Source: Rhyacophila brunnea (Eukaryota; Arthropoda; Insecta; Trichoptera; Rhyacophilidae). Taken from it: a stretch of 64,000 nucleotides of DNA. The DNA is taken from NCBI GenBank assembly GCA_022495005.1, contig JAGYXB010001401.1, positions 930,001 through 994,000 of the forward strand, read 5' to 3'. The notes beneath the pieces were generated by a model that saw only the letters and a list, made by a program, of their open reading frames with translations, did not search any database and had not been told where the DNA came from. A program made the translations under genes and the position numbers. The stretch's first letter is position 1. Every line of letters starts with the position of its first letter. Shown here in pieces: positions 11,613 to 23,112 of the stretch.

Positions 11613-12029
11613 ATTATTTTTCATATAAATTTTATAAACAGAATATTATATGAAAATTAAAATGTCACTTGTGTTAGTATGCATTGGAATTTGTATATTT
11701 GACAACACAGATGATGTTACTAGATACATGCAACTTTTTTAATTTTAAATATTTATAGATTAGCTATAGAAGACATTTTACGCATAGTGTATTCTATTAA
11801 AATTGTATACGTTGTTTTAGTTATTAAAACCATATATTTTGTGCCAATTTTACTTACAAGTGTAGATACTTTTATTCAATTACGATACCCATATCTACAT
11901 TTATTTTTATACGGATACCCAGTATCCATGTTGATTTTCGATATGAAATTTATAATGATTAATTTATTTAATACACACTGTATAAAATATTATAGTAGAC
12001 TGTACACATGGCAGGAAGCAAAGGATAAT

Positions 12030-12230
12030 TGAACAAAGCACTCGCGCTATACGGACGATGTCAAATTTCCTCTTTTTTACGCTTACCCGGTTAGATTTTA
12101 TTCCGTCATGCACATGCTGCCGGGCAGAGTGCATAATGAATGAAATTTTAGAACAAAACCGACGGTGAATTATACTCAAAGTGTCTTGTTTGCGAAAATG
12201 CATACGACGCCCATGGCGGATTTGTATTTA
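12030..12230. other. GC-richer single-copy island, unassigned
   Basis: The block from gcactcgcgctatacggacg to gcccatggcgga is not shared with any repeat I recognised and has many CpG words. Both strands have short open frames (for example 11964-12203, minus, 79 codons) with no recognisable product. It could be a conserved non-coding element or a small exon. Confidence 0.22.
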
Positions 12231-12827
12231 CAATTTACGGATGATCATGAAAGTTTATGAAATTATTACTCTGAAATGTGTACTATATTTTAACAATACT
12301 TCTAATTTATTACATACAATATTTTAGTTAAATATATATTATAATAAATATATCTGTATCATATAGATACAGTAATTTATTTTATCTGTATTAAATGTCT
12401 AAAAATAATACTTTTGAGAAAACATAATTAAACTTTTCAGGTTTTCGGAATTTTAAATTTCTACTATAAAATTTACTCGAACAACGAAATGTCTTTGAAA
12501 GTTATGAATAAATGGTTACTCAGTAACAAAATTGAACTAAGTGACAATTATTTAAAGTACTGTGAGAAAAAAGAATTTCATTTGTTTTGTCATTATATTT
12601 GTGTCGTGAAATATCTATTTATTATGCATTTTTCGGATGCTGAAGATGATATTATAAACAATTTAACTTGGCAACAAAATGATTTTGCCGCCCCTTGTTA
12701 TCGTCACATTGTAAAATCGTAAATGCGTTGTTAAAGTACTTAAAAAATAAGTCAAAATATGAACCTCAAATTACAACAACAACAACAACAAATTGAACTT
12801 AAAATTACAACACAATGTAGATACATA

Positions 12828-12990
12828 CGTCATGTTAGGCATAACGCACAAGGATTGCAGAATTAATAAACATGGTGTATTAAGTTTGGGAGAGATTCGT
12901 GGAAAGTAAAACTTATAATCAACGAGAGTTGAGACATCTTGGAGAGGTCTTCATCAAGCAGTAAATCTAGAGTGGGTAGTGATGGTGATA
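12828..12990 (+). mobile_element. RTE-type retrotransposon 3' fragment, decayed
   Basis: The start translates to MLGITHKD, which aligns with MLGITRKD in the RTE copy at 42.7 kb. The end (cttggagaggtcttcatcaa then gcagtaa) aligns with the terminal WR.LREAFIQQ stop of that element. The middle has a large deletion. Confidence 0.5.
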
Positions 12991-13977
12991 TGCACTCGAG
13001 GAGGGTTAAAATTCTGAACCTGTCGAGAATTCGCATATCACCTTTTCAACGTAAGTTCCTAAACGTTCCTTGTACGAGTAAAATGACTCCTTAAACAGGT
13101 AATTTATCAAAGATGAATGACACCATAGTAATTAAAAAACTACCTTTCAATAGATCGGAAAAAAAATTTGGAAGGTTATGACTTTGGTGGTTGAATTATG
13201 AATAAAAATGCACAACACCCCTAAGGTTGGGGCAGTGGAGGGTACTTGTGGCAGGCAGAGAAAAGTGGTGAAGTTTTCTAGAGATGGGCAATACACACAA
13301 TGGATTGCAGTAAGAATAAGCTAAAATGATTCATTACCTTATTATAAATCTTGAAACATCACAGACTCAGGCAGTTGTTCCATGCCTGAGCAGAATTAAC
13401 TCGCGCATTATATAGTTACACAAAGTTGTCCTGCGTTACAACGTACACATTCATAAATAATTAACATTTTTATGTAATCAAATCAAATAAACGGATATCA
13501 AAACTTGTTTCACTGGTCGTATACCAAACGGATCCCACAGTTTCCTTTGAATAAATACGAATGCAAATTGTACTTAATATATTTTCTCGTCTATATGAAA
13601 TGGGGATTCATTTGAAATAAATTATTTGGAGTGAGTCTAAAATCCTTTACGTAGCAGTCAGTTAGTAAGCTAGAAAGAGCTGATCGGCTTGGTTTGATAA
13701 ATGAAATGCATTTCAATGCAAGCTTCATTGCGTTTATATATTCAGGAAAAATAAACTCAGGCTAGGTACAACATTTAAAAAAAAAATAATAAATATGAAA
13801 AGTGATTTGATCAGTATTCATTTAATCGTATTACGAATAATATATTAAATAAATGTATAATAGCGGATTTGAAAAGTCTCCTGATATTTTTTTAATAGTT
13901 GTTGTAGAGATAATTTGCTGTATACTACTAACAAAGGTACAAAAGCAATAATTGCAATGTTACAGAGTAATTATATT

Positions 13978-14375
13978 CGTATCCGGAAATTTGTACTGTA
14001 AACAGTTCCTCGCAGGACACTTATTCGTACGCCGCAGTACGTGAAACATGAGTTCGTGTAACATTTAATCAATGACGAGTTCTTCGTTGAACATTTCACC
14101 GTGAAGTATATTTGTACGTATGCTACAACATGTGGAGATGTCTTTACTAGGTTAGGTAGGTTAGGTTAGGTTGGGTTAGGTTAGGGTTAATCTAATTGGA
14201 ACAATACTATTTTCAAACTATCGCCGCATTTTGTAAGATACGTACAAATGTATTCCAAATGTTCAACGAAGAACTCGTCATTTGATAAAATGTTATACGG
14301 ACTCATGTTTCACGTACTGCGGCGCAGGAATAAGTGTCCTACGATGAACTACATACGTACAACTTACGCGTAACC
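13978..14375 (+). mobile_element. foldback (MITE) family F, copy D, nearly full palindrome
   Basis: This element is flanked by a perfect 9-bp direct repeat AATTATATT (13969-13977 and 14376-14384). The ends are CGTATCCGGAAATTTGTAC and, on the opposite strand, GGTTACGCGTAAGTTGTAC. The long arms 14015-14096 and 14257-14339 are near-perfect inverted copies of each other, with only a handful of differences over about 82 bp, and pairing continues further inward. The centre (about 14150-14192) is a run of TTAGG and near-TTAGG units. It has no coding capacity. Long inverted ends with 9-bp duplications are reminiscent of Mutator-type elements, but the superfamily is an inference. Confidence 0.82.
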
Positions 14376-14384
14376 AATTATATT

Positions 14385-16640
14385 GATTCCAATGACAATA
14401 TGTTTTTTTCATTAACGCGATACAAAAACAGCTGTAAATTCATCATTTAATTTTTTTAATGGGACATTTGAAACGACGTAAATGAAATCTTTGATAATTT
14501 TACATATTTTCTTGACCAAAACTATATTTTTAAAAATATTAAAAAAAATATTTTTAGCGTTTATATTATTAATTATTAAAAAAAGAAAAAACGTGAGTTA
14601 CAAAAATTACACTTTTCTTATATATCTCTTTTATATATCTTCCTTGAATTACTTTTTAAATAATTTTATTTAGATCTCTTAATATTTAAGTACATACGTA
14701 GACTATTATTTATTTTTTCATTGTTAATACTTGATACAATGATATTGTATTATAAAAAAAAATAAAAAATCAATCTATAATTTTAGTTATACAGTATTAA
14801 TTTGAGACTTTCTCAATTGTTCGATTGTAAATGGATTCGCGATGGCAACCCAAAACTTTATTATGATAATTATTTTGGTATTTAGTTAGGTACTTATATA
14901 CTTATATTTTTCATAAGTTTAGTTCCACAATTATATTTATAACAATACTGGTTTGTTATAAATATGTATTTTTTAATGGAAATTATTTTTAGAAATAAAC
15001 ATCAAAATGGTTGAGTATAATTTTTGACCAATTTAAAAATATTAGTTACGATGAAATCAGTCTTGCGTGTAATATTATTATAATAATTGTGAAATACGTC
15101 CGATATAATATAAAAAAAACACAATTTAATGTTTTGAAGTGTTTGTTATTTCTTATAAATATAATTATGGATTTAAAAAGATACATACGGCATATAAAAA
15201 ACAAAACGGACATAATTAAGTATTTGTTATTTCTACGAAGTAAAAGCTAGTTTAATTGTATAGAAATTAAGTTACGTTATTATTAATTATAGACAAGTAA
15301 AAAATATATTTATTAAAATTATTATTAAGTAGTAATTACTATTTAGTAGTGGTAAATAAATTATCATATTTTACGTAAATAAAATTTGGTAGTACCTACA
15401 ATAACATAGTGATTATGTTATATATTGAAAATGATCTTGCAACATAATGCATTAGTTAATATAAATATGAATCCGTAAGTATTACATAATAACAATTAGT
15501 ACAAAATCCAACAATAAAGATATTTATTTTATTATATTAAATTATGAAATATGTTGTATAATATTCTGTGAATAATTTATGTGAATTTAATAACGATAAT
15601 AGGAAAATAATTAAATTACTTTGACGTCAAATAATGTCCCAACCTCTCATAAATTGGCATACTAAAATACATTGCAAAATTTCATGGAAGAGACAAAATA
15701 TAAAGTTTGATTCATATGCAAATTTTCATCCTTTAATCGCATTAAATTCCATGTTAGAAAGCGACTCAGCCCACAATCCTTTTAGAATGGTACAATGGAT
15801 GATAATAAGCGGCTTTTATTAAGGTCCCGTGGAAGGAAATTAATGCCACAGCCTAGAGAAAACCAAGAAAAAAACAATAATAATTTTAGGCTGAAGGTTT
15901 TTGAGGATAGAAAATCTATAAGGTTAAATAAATAATTTTATTCAGTTAAATTCATACTTTATACTTAACATTTTTTTACTATTACATAGATATTAAAAAT
16001 TAATAGTAGGTAATGAAAAGTTGAGATACAACGTTTTTTATCATAATAATATACTGCAATACTGCTGCAATCAGATAAAAAAATTAATTTGTTCTGAAGA
16101 AATATCGAAAACCTCGCACGCATTGTTGTTAGAAAATTTTGGAGCGAATAGTATATCTTATTAAATTTCCTCGATTCTGGTTAACTCGTCAAAGCGTGTA
16201 TGTCGCATCAGGCCATGGACGAATTAACTTGTGTGTTCTTGTAAACGTCATAACTTCTGAATAATCTGTTATGTATATTTTCTAAACAATATTTATCATT
16301 TTAGTGTAAAAATATTCACGATAAACTCGAGAAACATGTTGATTTGGTAAGTTTTCACAAATATTTATCATTTTGTTACTATTTTATATTTTTAAGGGAT
16401 TTATTTTATTCCCAGCCACCTATTGAAAATTGGCTGGCAGTGAAAAAGTTGAATGCGCCATATATAGCTATTATTAGTCCTAGGAAGGTACTATGAATCG
16501 CCAAAATTAAGCAGTAACCTCAGAAACGTTAAACATGGAAGAGGTTTTTTAAAAGTTAGCTTCTTTACATTATTCAATATAGATCTTGAATGCAGATTTA
16601 TTTTTACAAGAAATATACGTTAGCCAATTGCTTTTTTTTT
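14385..16640. other. very AT-rich spacer, no gene seen
   Basis: The sequence is extremely AT-rich. The open frames at 14482-14673, 15011-15250 and 15634-15822 translate into Ile/Lys/Phe-rich chains without recognisable motifs and are what chance predicts. No repeat shared with the rest of the window was noticed. Confidence 0.5.
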
Positions 16641-16649
16641 CTTTTTTTA

Positions 16650-16735
16650 TTGTGACCATAGCGAAAATCGACCTCGGGGCTCCCGGATGAAAGCCCATCG
16701 CCTTATGTACTGGACTATGAAAACTACTCATTAGG
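16650..16735 (-). mobile_element. tRNA-derived SINE head, family 3, copy a
   Basis: On the minus strand the head reads catagtccagtacataaggc, then gagccccgaggtcgattttcg. It aligns with the better copy at 24942-25020. Box A and box B are both degraded. A pyrimidine-rich tract follows on the 3' side (16630-16650). Confidence 0.5.
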
Positions 16736-16739
16736 CTCA

Positions 16740-17820
16740 TTTTCAGGAGATTTGCGTCTTTTATAAACCGACATTTTAATAGTCGTCTATTTCAGAGACT
16801 ATAAAAAAGGTTAGAAAATATAGATAGTATAAATCTACACTTCGTTCGTATATAGACAGTAAATTTTATTCACTACGTCACCATAATTCATTACCACATA
16901 GCATAAAAATAATTAATTTAGCGTTTGAATATTATATAATAAAATTGCATTCATTACTTATATTATATCTAACCATTATAGTTTTCGTTACGTCATTAAT
17001 TATCCTAAAAGCTTTTTTAATAGATTATAAAACGAAAAATATAACTAAAGGCCTGCGAAAAAAATACTTGTTATAAATAAGCGTCACCATTTTATTACAT
17101 ATGTAGTGAATAAATAGAAACTGAACGTGACGTAGTTCAAATAAAAAAAAAATAACGAACCTATTCAACGACCCTTAAAGCTGACAAACGGAAAAGCTCG
17201 TTTCAGATTTAAATAAATAATTAACACAAATAGCGACAAACTAGCAAATAATTTGTTCACTGTGGGCAATTTTCACGCAGGGTTTTTTGCTTATATAGCA
17301 TTTACACAAGTAATTTTATTTTGTGGGCATTGTGATAAGAATATAAAACAATAAATTTAATATAAAATTGAAAAGATATATTATGTACTGATAAGTAAGG
17401 GTACATGTCAAGGGGTTTGTTTTGACTAATTATTATACCCACGAATGCAGGGCCACTGATTATTGGATATATTTTTCTTTTAACATAATATAATACAGAA
17501 AGAAGGCGTTTACGAAAGTGATGAAACACTATTTTAATTACTTTACTCATCGAGTTTAAGGACAAATTATAATTAAAATATCGGCGGCTACGCGCAGTTG
17601 GTGGGAATAAGGATGTGTCTCAATTTTTGAGACTCACCTGGGCTATTGGGGGTGCGTTGATGACCAAATATTATTTTTATTTCAAGTCATACGCTCGATT
17701 TAGACCGAGTGTGATGCGAGGCGGATTGGTTTCGAGGTAATTATTGGGTAGACACGCGAGGGTGAAATAAAAATATTTTTTCCTGTTATACTAATATTTG
17801 CACAATTTTTGTTGTGTTAT
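16740..17820. other. spacer, no gene seen
   Basis: AT-rich DNA with short, featureless open frames (for example 17302-17565, minus). A slightly GC-richer patch at 17575-17765 contains no recognisable motif. Confidence 0.4.
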
Positions 17821-17826
17821 CTTGGG

Positions 17827-18249
17827 CCGTGTCTGGAAATTTGTACGTATGCAGTTCGCCGTATCACAATTCACCACATTCACATTTGAAATGTTGTATC
17901 GGAAATATGTAGTCGAATATTAAAGATCGTCCAACCTCTTTGGGTCGTATAGTACTGAGATAAAATTCATGTCTAAATAAAACACGGTTCTTGTCGGTGT
18001 ACAGGAAGCAGGCGGCAAACAAATTTTTGAAAAATATCCGATATACTGGATTATTTGTTAAGTTAGGTTAGGTTTTCATTCTTGAATTCGTGAATTTTGC
18101 CAAAATCGGCTAAGAAAATGCTCCAAGAACAATGCGTAATTTTTCATCTATGGAGATGACTGTATAGTGTACGGTTATCTCTTTTTGATAAGATAGCTCA
18201 CGGTCAAATGTGCTACGATGAAATGTTATACGCACAATTTACATTTAAC
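17827..18249 (+). mobile_element. foldback (MITE) family F, copy B
   Basis: The element starts CCGTGTCTGGAAATTTGTAC and ends in ...cgcacaatttacatttaac. The flanks give an approximate 9-bp duplication (tatcttggg at 17818-17826 and tatgttgag at 18250-18258, 7 of 9 identical). Its body is shared with copy A at 8.9 kb and copy C at 40.6 kb. A short TTAGG-like run lies at about 18059-18076. Non-coding. Confidence 0.75.
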
Positions 18250-18559
18250 TATGTTGAGAAAATATATTATACTCATTGGTCTAGAATTCTGCGATTGTCT
18301 CGTTTTAATATTTTAAATACGATTATGGGAAAAATGTGACAAGGTTAATTCAATAATTTGAAAACTTTTTATAATATGACTAATTATTTTATATTTATTT
18401 CATACAAAACAAAAGAGTAAACCATCTTTATCAGACGTATCTTATTTTGAAATGAAATTTTCGAATTCTACGTCAAAATATTATTATTTATGCCAAAAAC
18501 AGTTTGTATTAATTAAAAAGAAACCACTCATTAAGCTAGAAACTTCCAGCTAAAGTTGT

Positions 18560-18800
18560 ACGTTAGGGCTCGAAATGAGAAAATCAGCGCGACGTCAAAC
18601 GGACGACAATTACTCAACAACAACAACAATGGCGGGAAAATAAACAATTTGCGGCCTTTTAAATTCTCACCGGAAGTGAATAAGAAGGAAAGAAAGCATT
18701 CTTGCGAAGAGACCTACCCGCCTGTCACTCCGCACAAAGACACCTCCCACAGTTCGTCTGCAATTTTTCCCGCTAAGATGTATTTTTCTCACTGGTGCGT
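18560..18800. other. GC-richer island with (CAA)n, unassigned
   Basis: This block is visibly less AT-rich than its flanks and contains a (CAA)n run near 18616-18630. An 83-codon open frame (18556-18807, plus) crosses it. The translation is rich in Asn, Lys, Ser and Pro and resembles nothing I know. It may be a coding exon of a low-complexity protein or a regulatory region. Confidence 0.22.
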
Positions 18801-18920
18801 TTTGTAATTTAGCGAATATAATTATATCTGACGGAAGCAAAAAGATTAAACTAAGTAGGTACTAATGTTTTCTTTTTTATGTACCTGCCTTTTCCGGTAT
18901 TAATTGTGTAGAATGATCAC

Positions 18921-18984
18921 CGATGTTTATATTTATATACTTATATATATAAATATATATATATATATATAAATATAAACATCG
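18921..18984. repeat. AT hairpin around a (TA)n microsatellite
   Basis: The arms cgatgtttatatttatat (18921-18938) and atataaatataaacatcg (18967-18984) are exact reverse complements, and (TA)n-like sequence fills the loop. The right arm runs directly into the reverse-transcriptase fragment that begins at 18983. Confidence 0.8.
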
Positions 18985-19085
18985 CTTTGCAGACGACATC
19001 GTTATCTTTGCTGACGACTCTGGAGACTTTCAAAACAGGATACAGGAGCTTGCAAACGAAAGCCGTAAAGTATGTTTAAAGATAT
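18983..19085 (+). pseudogene. reverse transcriptase fragment (RTE-like)
   Basis: The translation from 18983 reads RFADDIVIFADDSGDFQNRI followed by QELANESRK. This includes the FADD catalytic box of a non-LTR reverse transcriptase and aligns with the same box in the RTE copy at 43.15 kb (LRFADDIVIL). Upstream palm-domain motifs are absent. The next recognisable RTE-like sequence is at 19605. The fragment is non-functional. Confidence 0.75.
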
Positions 19086-19604
19086 TTTGAAGACAAAATT
19101 AATTATAAATTGCTTTGGTGAGCTAATAGCAATTCTCATCAATGGCATTCAAATCTATTTACATGCAATTAAATCTATCTTGGACAATAAATCGACTGCT
19201 TAATCTACAAACCAGCCACCTAACTGTACTTTTGACTAAAAAAATTATGGCATTTTGTTATAAAGCATGTTTTCTATGCTCACACAAAATACAACTCCTA
19301 AAGCTATAAATAAATGCGTTATCGTTCTTCACACAAAAAACTAAACTGCAGGTGCCAAATTTCTAACATCGTGATTGGAACAATTTCACTCTTTATATAA
19401 CTTTTATTTATATATAATAGGGAAACTAAAATAGTGTATATCCTTAGTATAGTTTATATGTAAAAAAATTCAAGTGTATTTTTGCAATAATTGTTAAATT
19501 CATTTCGATAGTTAAATTAATAAGTGTTTTCTCCTTCTTGAAAAAATGGCCCAAATGGAGTTAGCCGGTTTGCAGATTATGCAGTCTAAATGTCAATTCT
19601 AGAA

Positions 19605-19935
19605 TAGCCAAACTAGAATGAAATGTATTTGGCACCTGGATAGTATTTTTAAAAGTGACTTCCCATTGTGTATTAAGTGTTCAACCTATGTATGCTACTA
19701 ACGGTCGTATTGTATGCGTGTGAAACATGAACTCTTATTGTAAGAGAAATAAAAAAATACGAGTAGCGTAACGTGACATGGAAAAGTACATGCCGGGCAT
19801 AACGCGTTTAGATCACAAAATAGCCAATGGATAAGCAGACACGAGTATGAGGTCGCTAAGAAGAGTAGACGGAGCTAGGGAAGCCCATCATCCAGCAGTG
19901 AATCGACCCCGGACGATGATAATGATTAGACACCG
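19605..19935 (+). mobile_element. RTE-type retrotransposon 3' fragment
   Basis: The translation contains HLDSIFKSDFPLCIKC and, further on, a decayed arm corresponding to the tail after the reverse transcriptase (compare LNSVFKSDLPLCLKR in the 42-45 kb copy). It ends with catcatccagcagtgaatcg and a short gatgataatgatt tail, the degenerate form of the (GAT)n ending of these elements. It is separated from the FADD fragment at 19.0 kb by about 520 bp, more than the intact spacing, so an insertion or heavy divergence lies between. Confidence 0.7.
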
Positions 19936-19939
19936 GACA

Positions 19940-22935
19940 TCTGGAGTCCTTTTTTTTTGGGACGGACTCGAATATTACAACATTTTTTAATTAAAAAATG
20001 CGTTAATAATTTATGGAACCTATGTTTTTCAGAAAAATAAGTTGTACGATATAGTAGGTACAATGAAATATAAAATAAATGATATTGATAATATGTGCAA
20101 GAGACTTTATCGATACTTAATTATATAGAAACGCTGCTATTAGTAGATTTACTATACTATTTAGAGAAATTAATGAAGCGCTTACGTATAGAGTGGAAGA
20201 ATTAGGTGTTAATAGTAATATCTATAATATTTAATAATATTCCACTTTTTATATACCTATTATTGAAATCAAAGTTTAAAATTTCCACTAAACTACTTCT
20301 ATTTTCACTATCAAATAACAAATCAAACTTGCTCCCATGATGAGAAGGACCGGACAGCTAGTGTACTATTAAAATCGTACCAAATCTGAATGATTTCGTA
20401 TATTATGTTGATACTACGAAAATATATTATAAAAAACATATTATTATATTATTGTAAAACCAATTCAACGAGGATTCAAATCAATGCTTATCAGCTCGGA
20501 GTAAGGACAGATTTTTACACAATGCACAACAGCGGCCACTTGAGAATATCAAGATACGTCTGTTATATTTACAATAACTACTTAAGTACTTAAGCCAAAC
20601 TAGTATTTATTTTTGTATACTTCACATATAATACGTTTCTTGTGATACGAGAATGCAACAGCTGGATTTAGGGATGGGTAAAATGGAGAATATCGGACCT
20701 ACGTGGTTAATGAAACCATTTAGAAAAAGTTTCGTACGAAAGATACTTCAAATCGTACTTTTGTGTTTCAAGCAAGTGGTTGGACATATTGAGATATTCA
20801 ATTTTAATATATAGGTACTGATGTTGTAATGTTTTTTTGACATTTTGATAGGCCATTTTCAAACACTTTATATTCATCATGCAAAATATATAATATATGC
20901 GTTTTCTGTTAATTGCTACTCCCTAATACTATAAATTATATATCATAGTATTATTTCAATGAATTGTTTCGGAAGTTATCAAAATGATACAATCATAATT
21001 AGTCGACATTGACACATTGTGTATATATGGTACCTAATACCATTGATAATAAATTATTTTATCAAGAAATATTAGATATAAATAGGTATAACACAGTTGC
21101 AGTGCCTACCATTTCTTAAAAGGTTGACCTTCCCTAATAGCTCATTGCTTTATCCAATCTGGGAGTTCACACATGAAACTATAATTTGATGTTATAGTAA
21201 TATGGTAGAAAAAACAAAAAAAACTTAACTGCGCGCTTGTTAACTGATCTACGTATTTTCTTAAAATCCGACATCACTTCAGTTTTGACGATTATGGATT
21301 ATAGCTTAAAATGGTTGATTTGTTTTGTATTTAGTGAGTAGGTATATTTCGTGATATTTCACATTAGCTGGTTCCATTGTTTACGGGAAATTACGATTTA
21401 ACGGGCTTACATATTGAATGTATTGATAGTATGTAAGATATTCATTACGGGTTTTCACAAACACTTCAGAAGTAAGAAGGTTTTCACATTCTTTTATTAT
21501 ATTAAATTACTATATAAACGAAAATTAGCTTTTTTCGATGTCAATGTGCATTTACGATCAGTGAGTGCGCATAGTGCACGAAGAAGGCATACGCCGAGTC
21601 GTAAATAATGGCTTAAATAGAATACCTAGTACAAAATATAAATCAATTAGAATTTATTGATTAATGTTTTTGCCACTCGTACCCGTTAGATATAGGGACC
21701 ATTATACCACGTTTTCCTCTAAAAGGTATATAAGGTACTTTTAAACACTTTTGAACTAATTTTTTGTCCACAAAATCACTTTATATTGAGACGTCACACA
21801 ACTATCACAACTTACGATGGTTATTGTACATTTTGCATTTTTGTTTATTGTTATTAAATCTTAGTTGATATTATTCTTTTGACTTATTAACTTAAAAATA
21901 ACAATAATGGATGAAATATAATATTCCTAAAAATTATAATATGGCACATACAATATATAATTGTCAAGCCTCGATAGCGAAGGCTGCGTGACTATCAAAT
22001 GCACTATGTAAACCTGCTATTAATATTGTTTTAAAAGCACATTGCATTGTTATTTTTTTAAGATTATCCTTTGCTTTGTAATTTTATTCTTGTAAATCCA
22101 CGGTAAACATAAATTTATATACAATATTGGTATATACTACAGCTGATGATGATATATACTATCGTATGGAAAATAACTCATTTTTAAGTAGTGGAGTTTT
22201 GGTATTCATCATGCGATTAAAAACAATAAAACCACATTCAAAATTTGTCATTGGTAGGGAACCTTTTTTAATATCTGAGGTAGGTGAATTTTAAACACAG
22301 AAAATTTTCAGTGATGAATTTGCGCTATTTCATAATGTATATAAATCAGTCATTTAATAAATAAGGACAAATATCACCAACAAGTTAGTTCAAGTAAACA
22401 ACGACTCCCACGTTTTAATTAATTGACTTTTTATGCAATAATATGTACCTACCTATATTTTGTAATGTTATTCAATTGAAAATGTCCATTAGGATAAAAT
22501 CGGTTAAATATCAAAATTATGAAATAAATGTGGAAGAAGTACGAAAGTACATATAAAGTGTTTTAATGAAATATGTATCTAGGTACCAGTCGTTTTATGT
22601 GATGAATAGTTCTTTACACTTTATAATATGTAAGTATTTAAATCAAATACATAATATAATCATATATCAGATAATTACTTTTTAATTACAACATTTAAAT
22701 ATAAAAATATACTGCTAATTTTGTCGAATGGCCACCTAATTGGCGCGCCTTTAGCGTACAATGTATTAAATGGGACGGCAGGACTTTTTTTAACGTTACA
22801 CACCTACAAACTTACCTGTAGAATGAACACAAATGGAACTTCGAACTACCATAGGACGCCATTTTGAAAATTTCATTCGAATGTCAGATTTTGTCCAGTT
22901 ACGAATCTTGATTGGGTAGTTTTCGACAATGGCTC
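19940..22935. other. spacer, no gene seen
   Basis: AT-rich DNA with short chance open frames. The stretch near 21962-22080 (cgaaggctgcgtgactatca, then aaatgcac) weakly resembles the non-LTR tail at 7.9 kb and may be another decayed copy. A patch at 22740-22920 beside the hairpin is less AT-rich and may belong to the same element as the hairpin. Confidence 0.4.
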
Positions 22936-23112
22936 CATTTTTTTTGTAGTACTTATTCCACTTTTAATCAATAAATTAGGACCGGTTTCGTCCGCCTCAG
23001 AGGGACATTTTTAACTGAATCTTCCCTTGTTCAGTTGAAAATGTCCCTCTGATGCGAACGAAACCGGTCCTAATTTATTGATTAAAAGTGGAATAAGTAC
23101 TACAAAAAAATG
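22936..23112. repeat. 177-bp near-perfect hairpin, Penelope-like candidate
   Basis: The left arm 22936-23019 and the right arm 23030-23112 are reverse complements with only a few differences, separated by a 10-base loop (tcttcccttg). The right arm contains CTGATG (23049-23054) followed by GAAACCGGTC (23060-23069). The left arm carries the same region inverted, with ctgagg in place of ctgatg. GAAACCGGTC is the 3' half of a minimal hammerhead ribozyme core: GAA, stem III ACC/GGT, then a GTC cleavage triplet. The 5' core is incomplete in both arms, so activity is not expected. Such inverted hammerhead-bearing ends fit Penelope-like retroelements, but this is inference. Confidence 0.7.

Noticed and set aside
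14150..14192. Internal telomere array
   Set aside because: The TTAGG-like units are few and irregular and lie in the centre of a foldback element that recurs at four other places, so they are part of that family.
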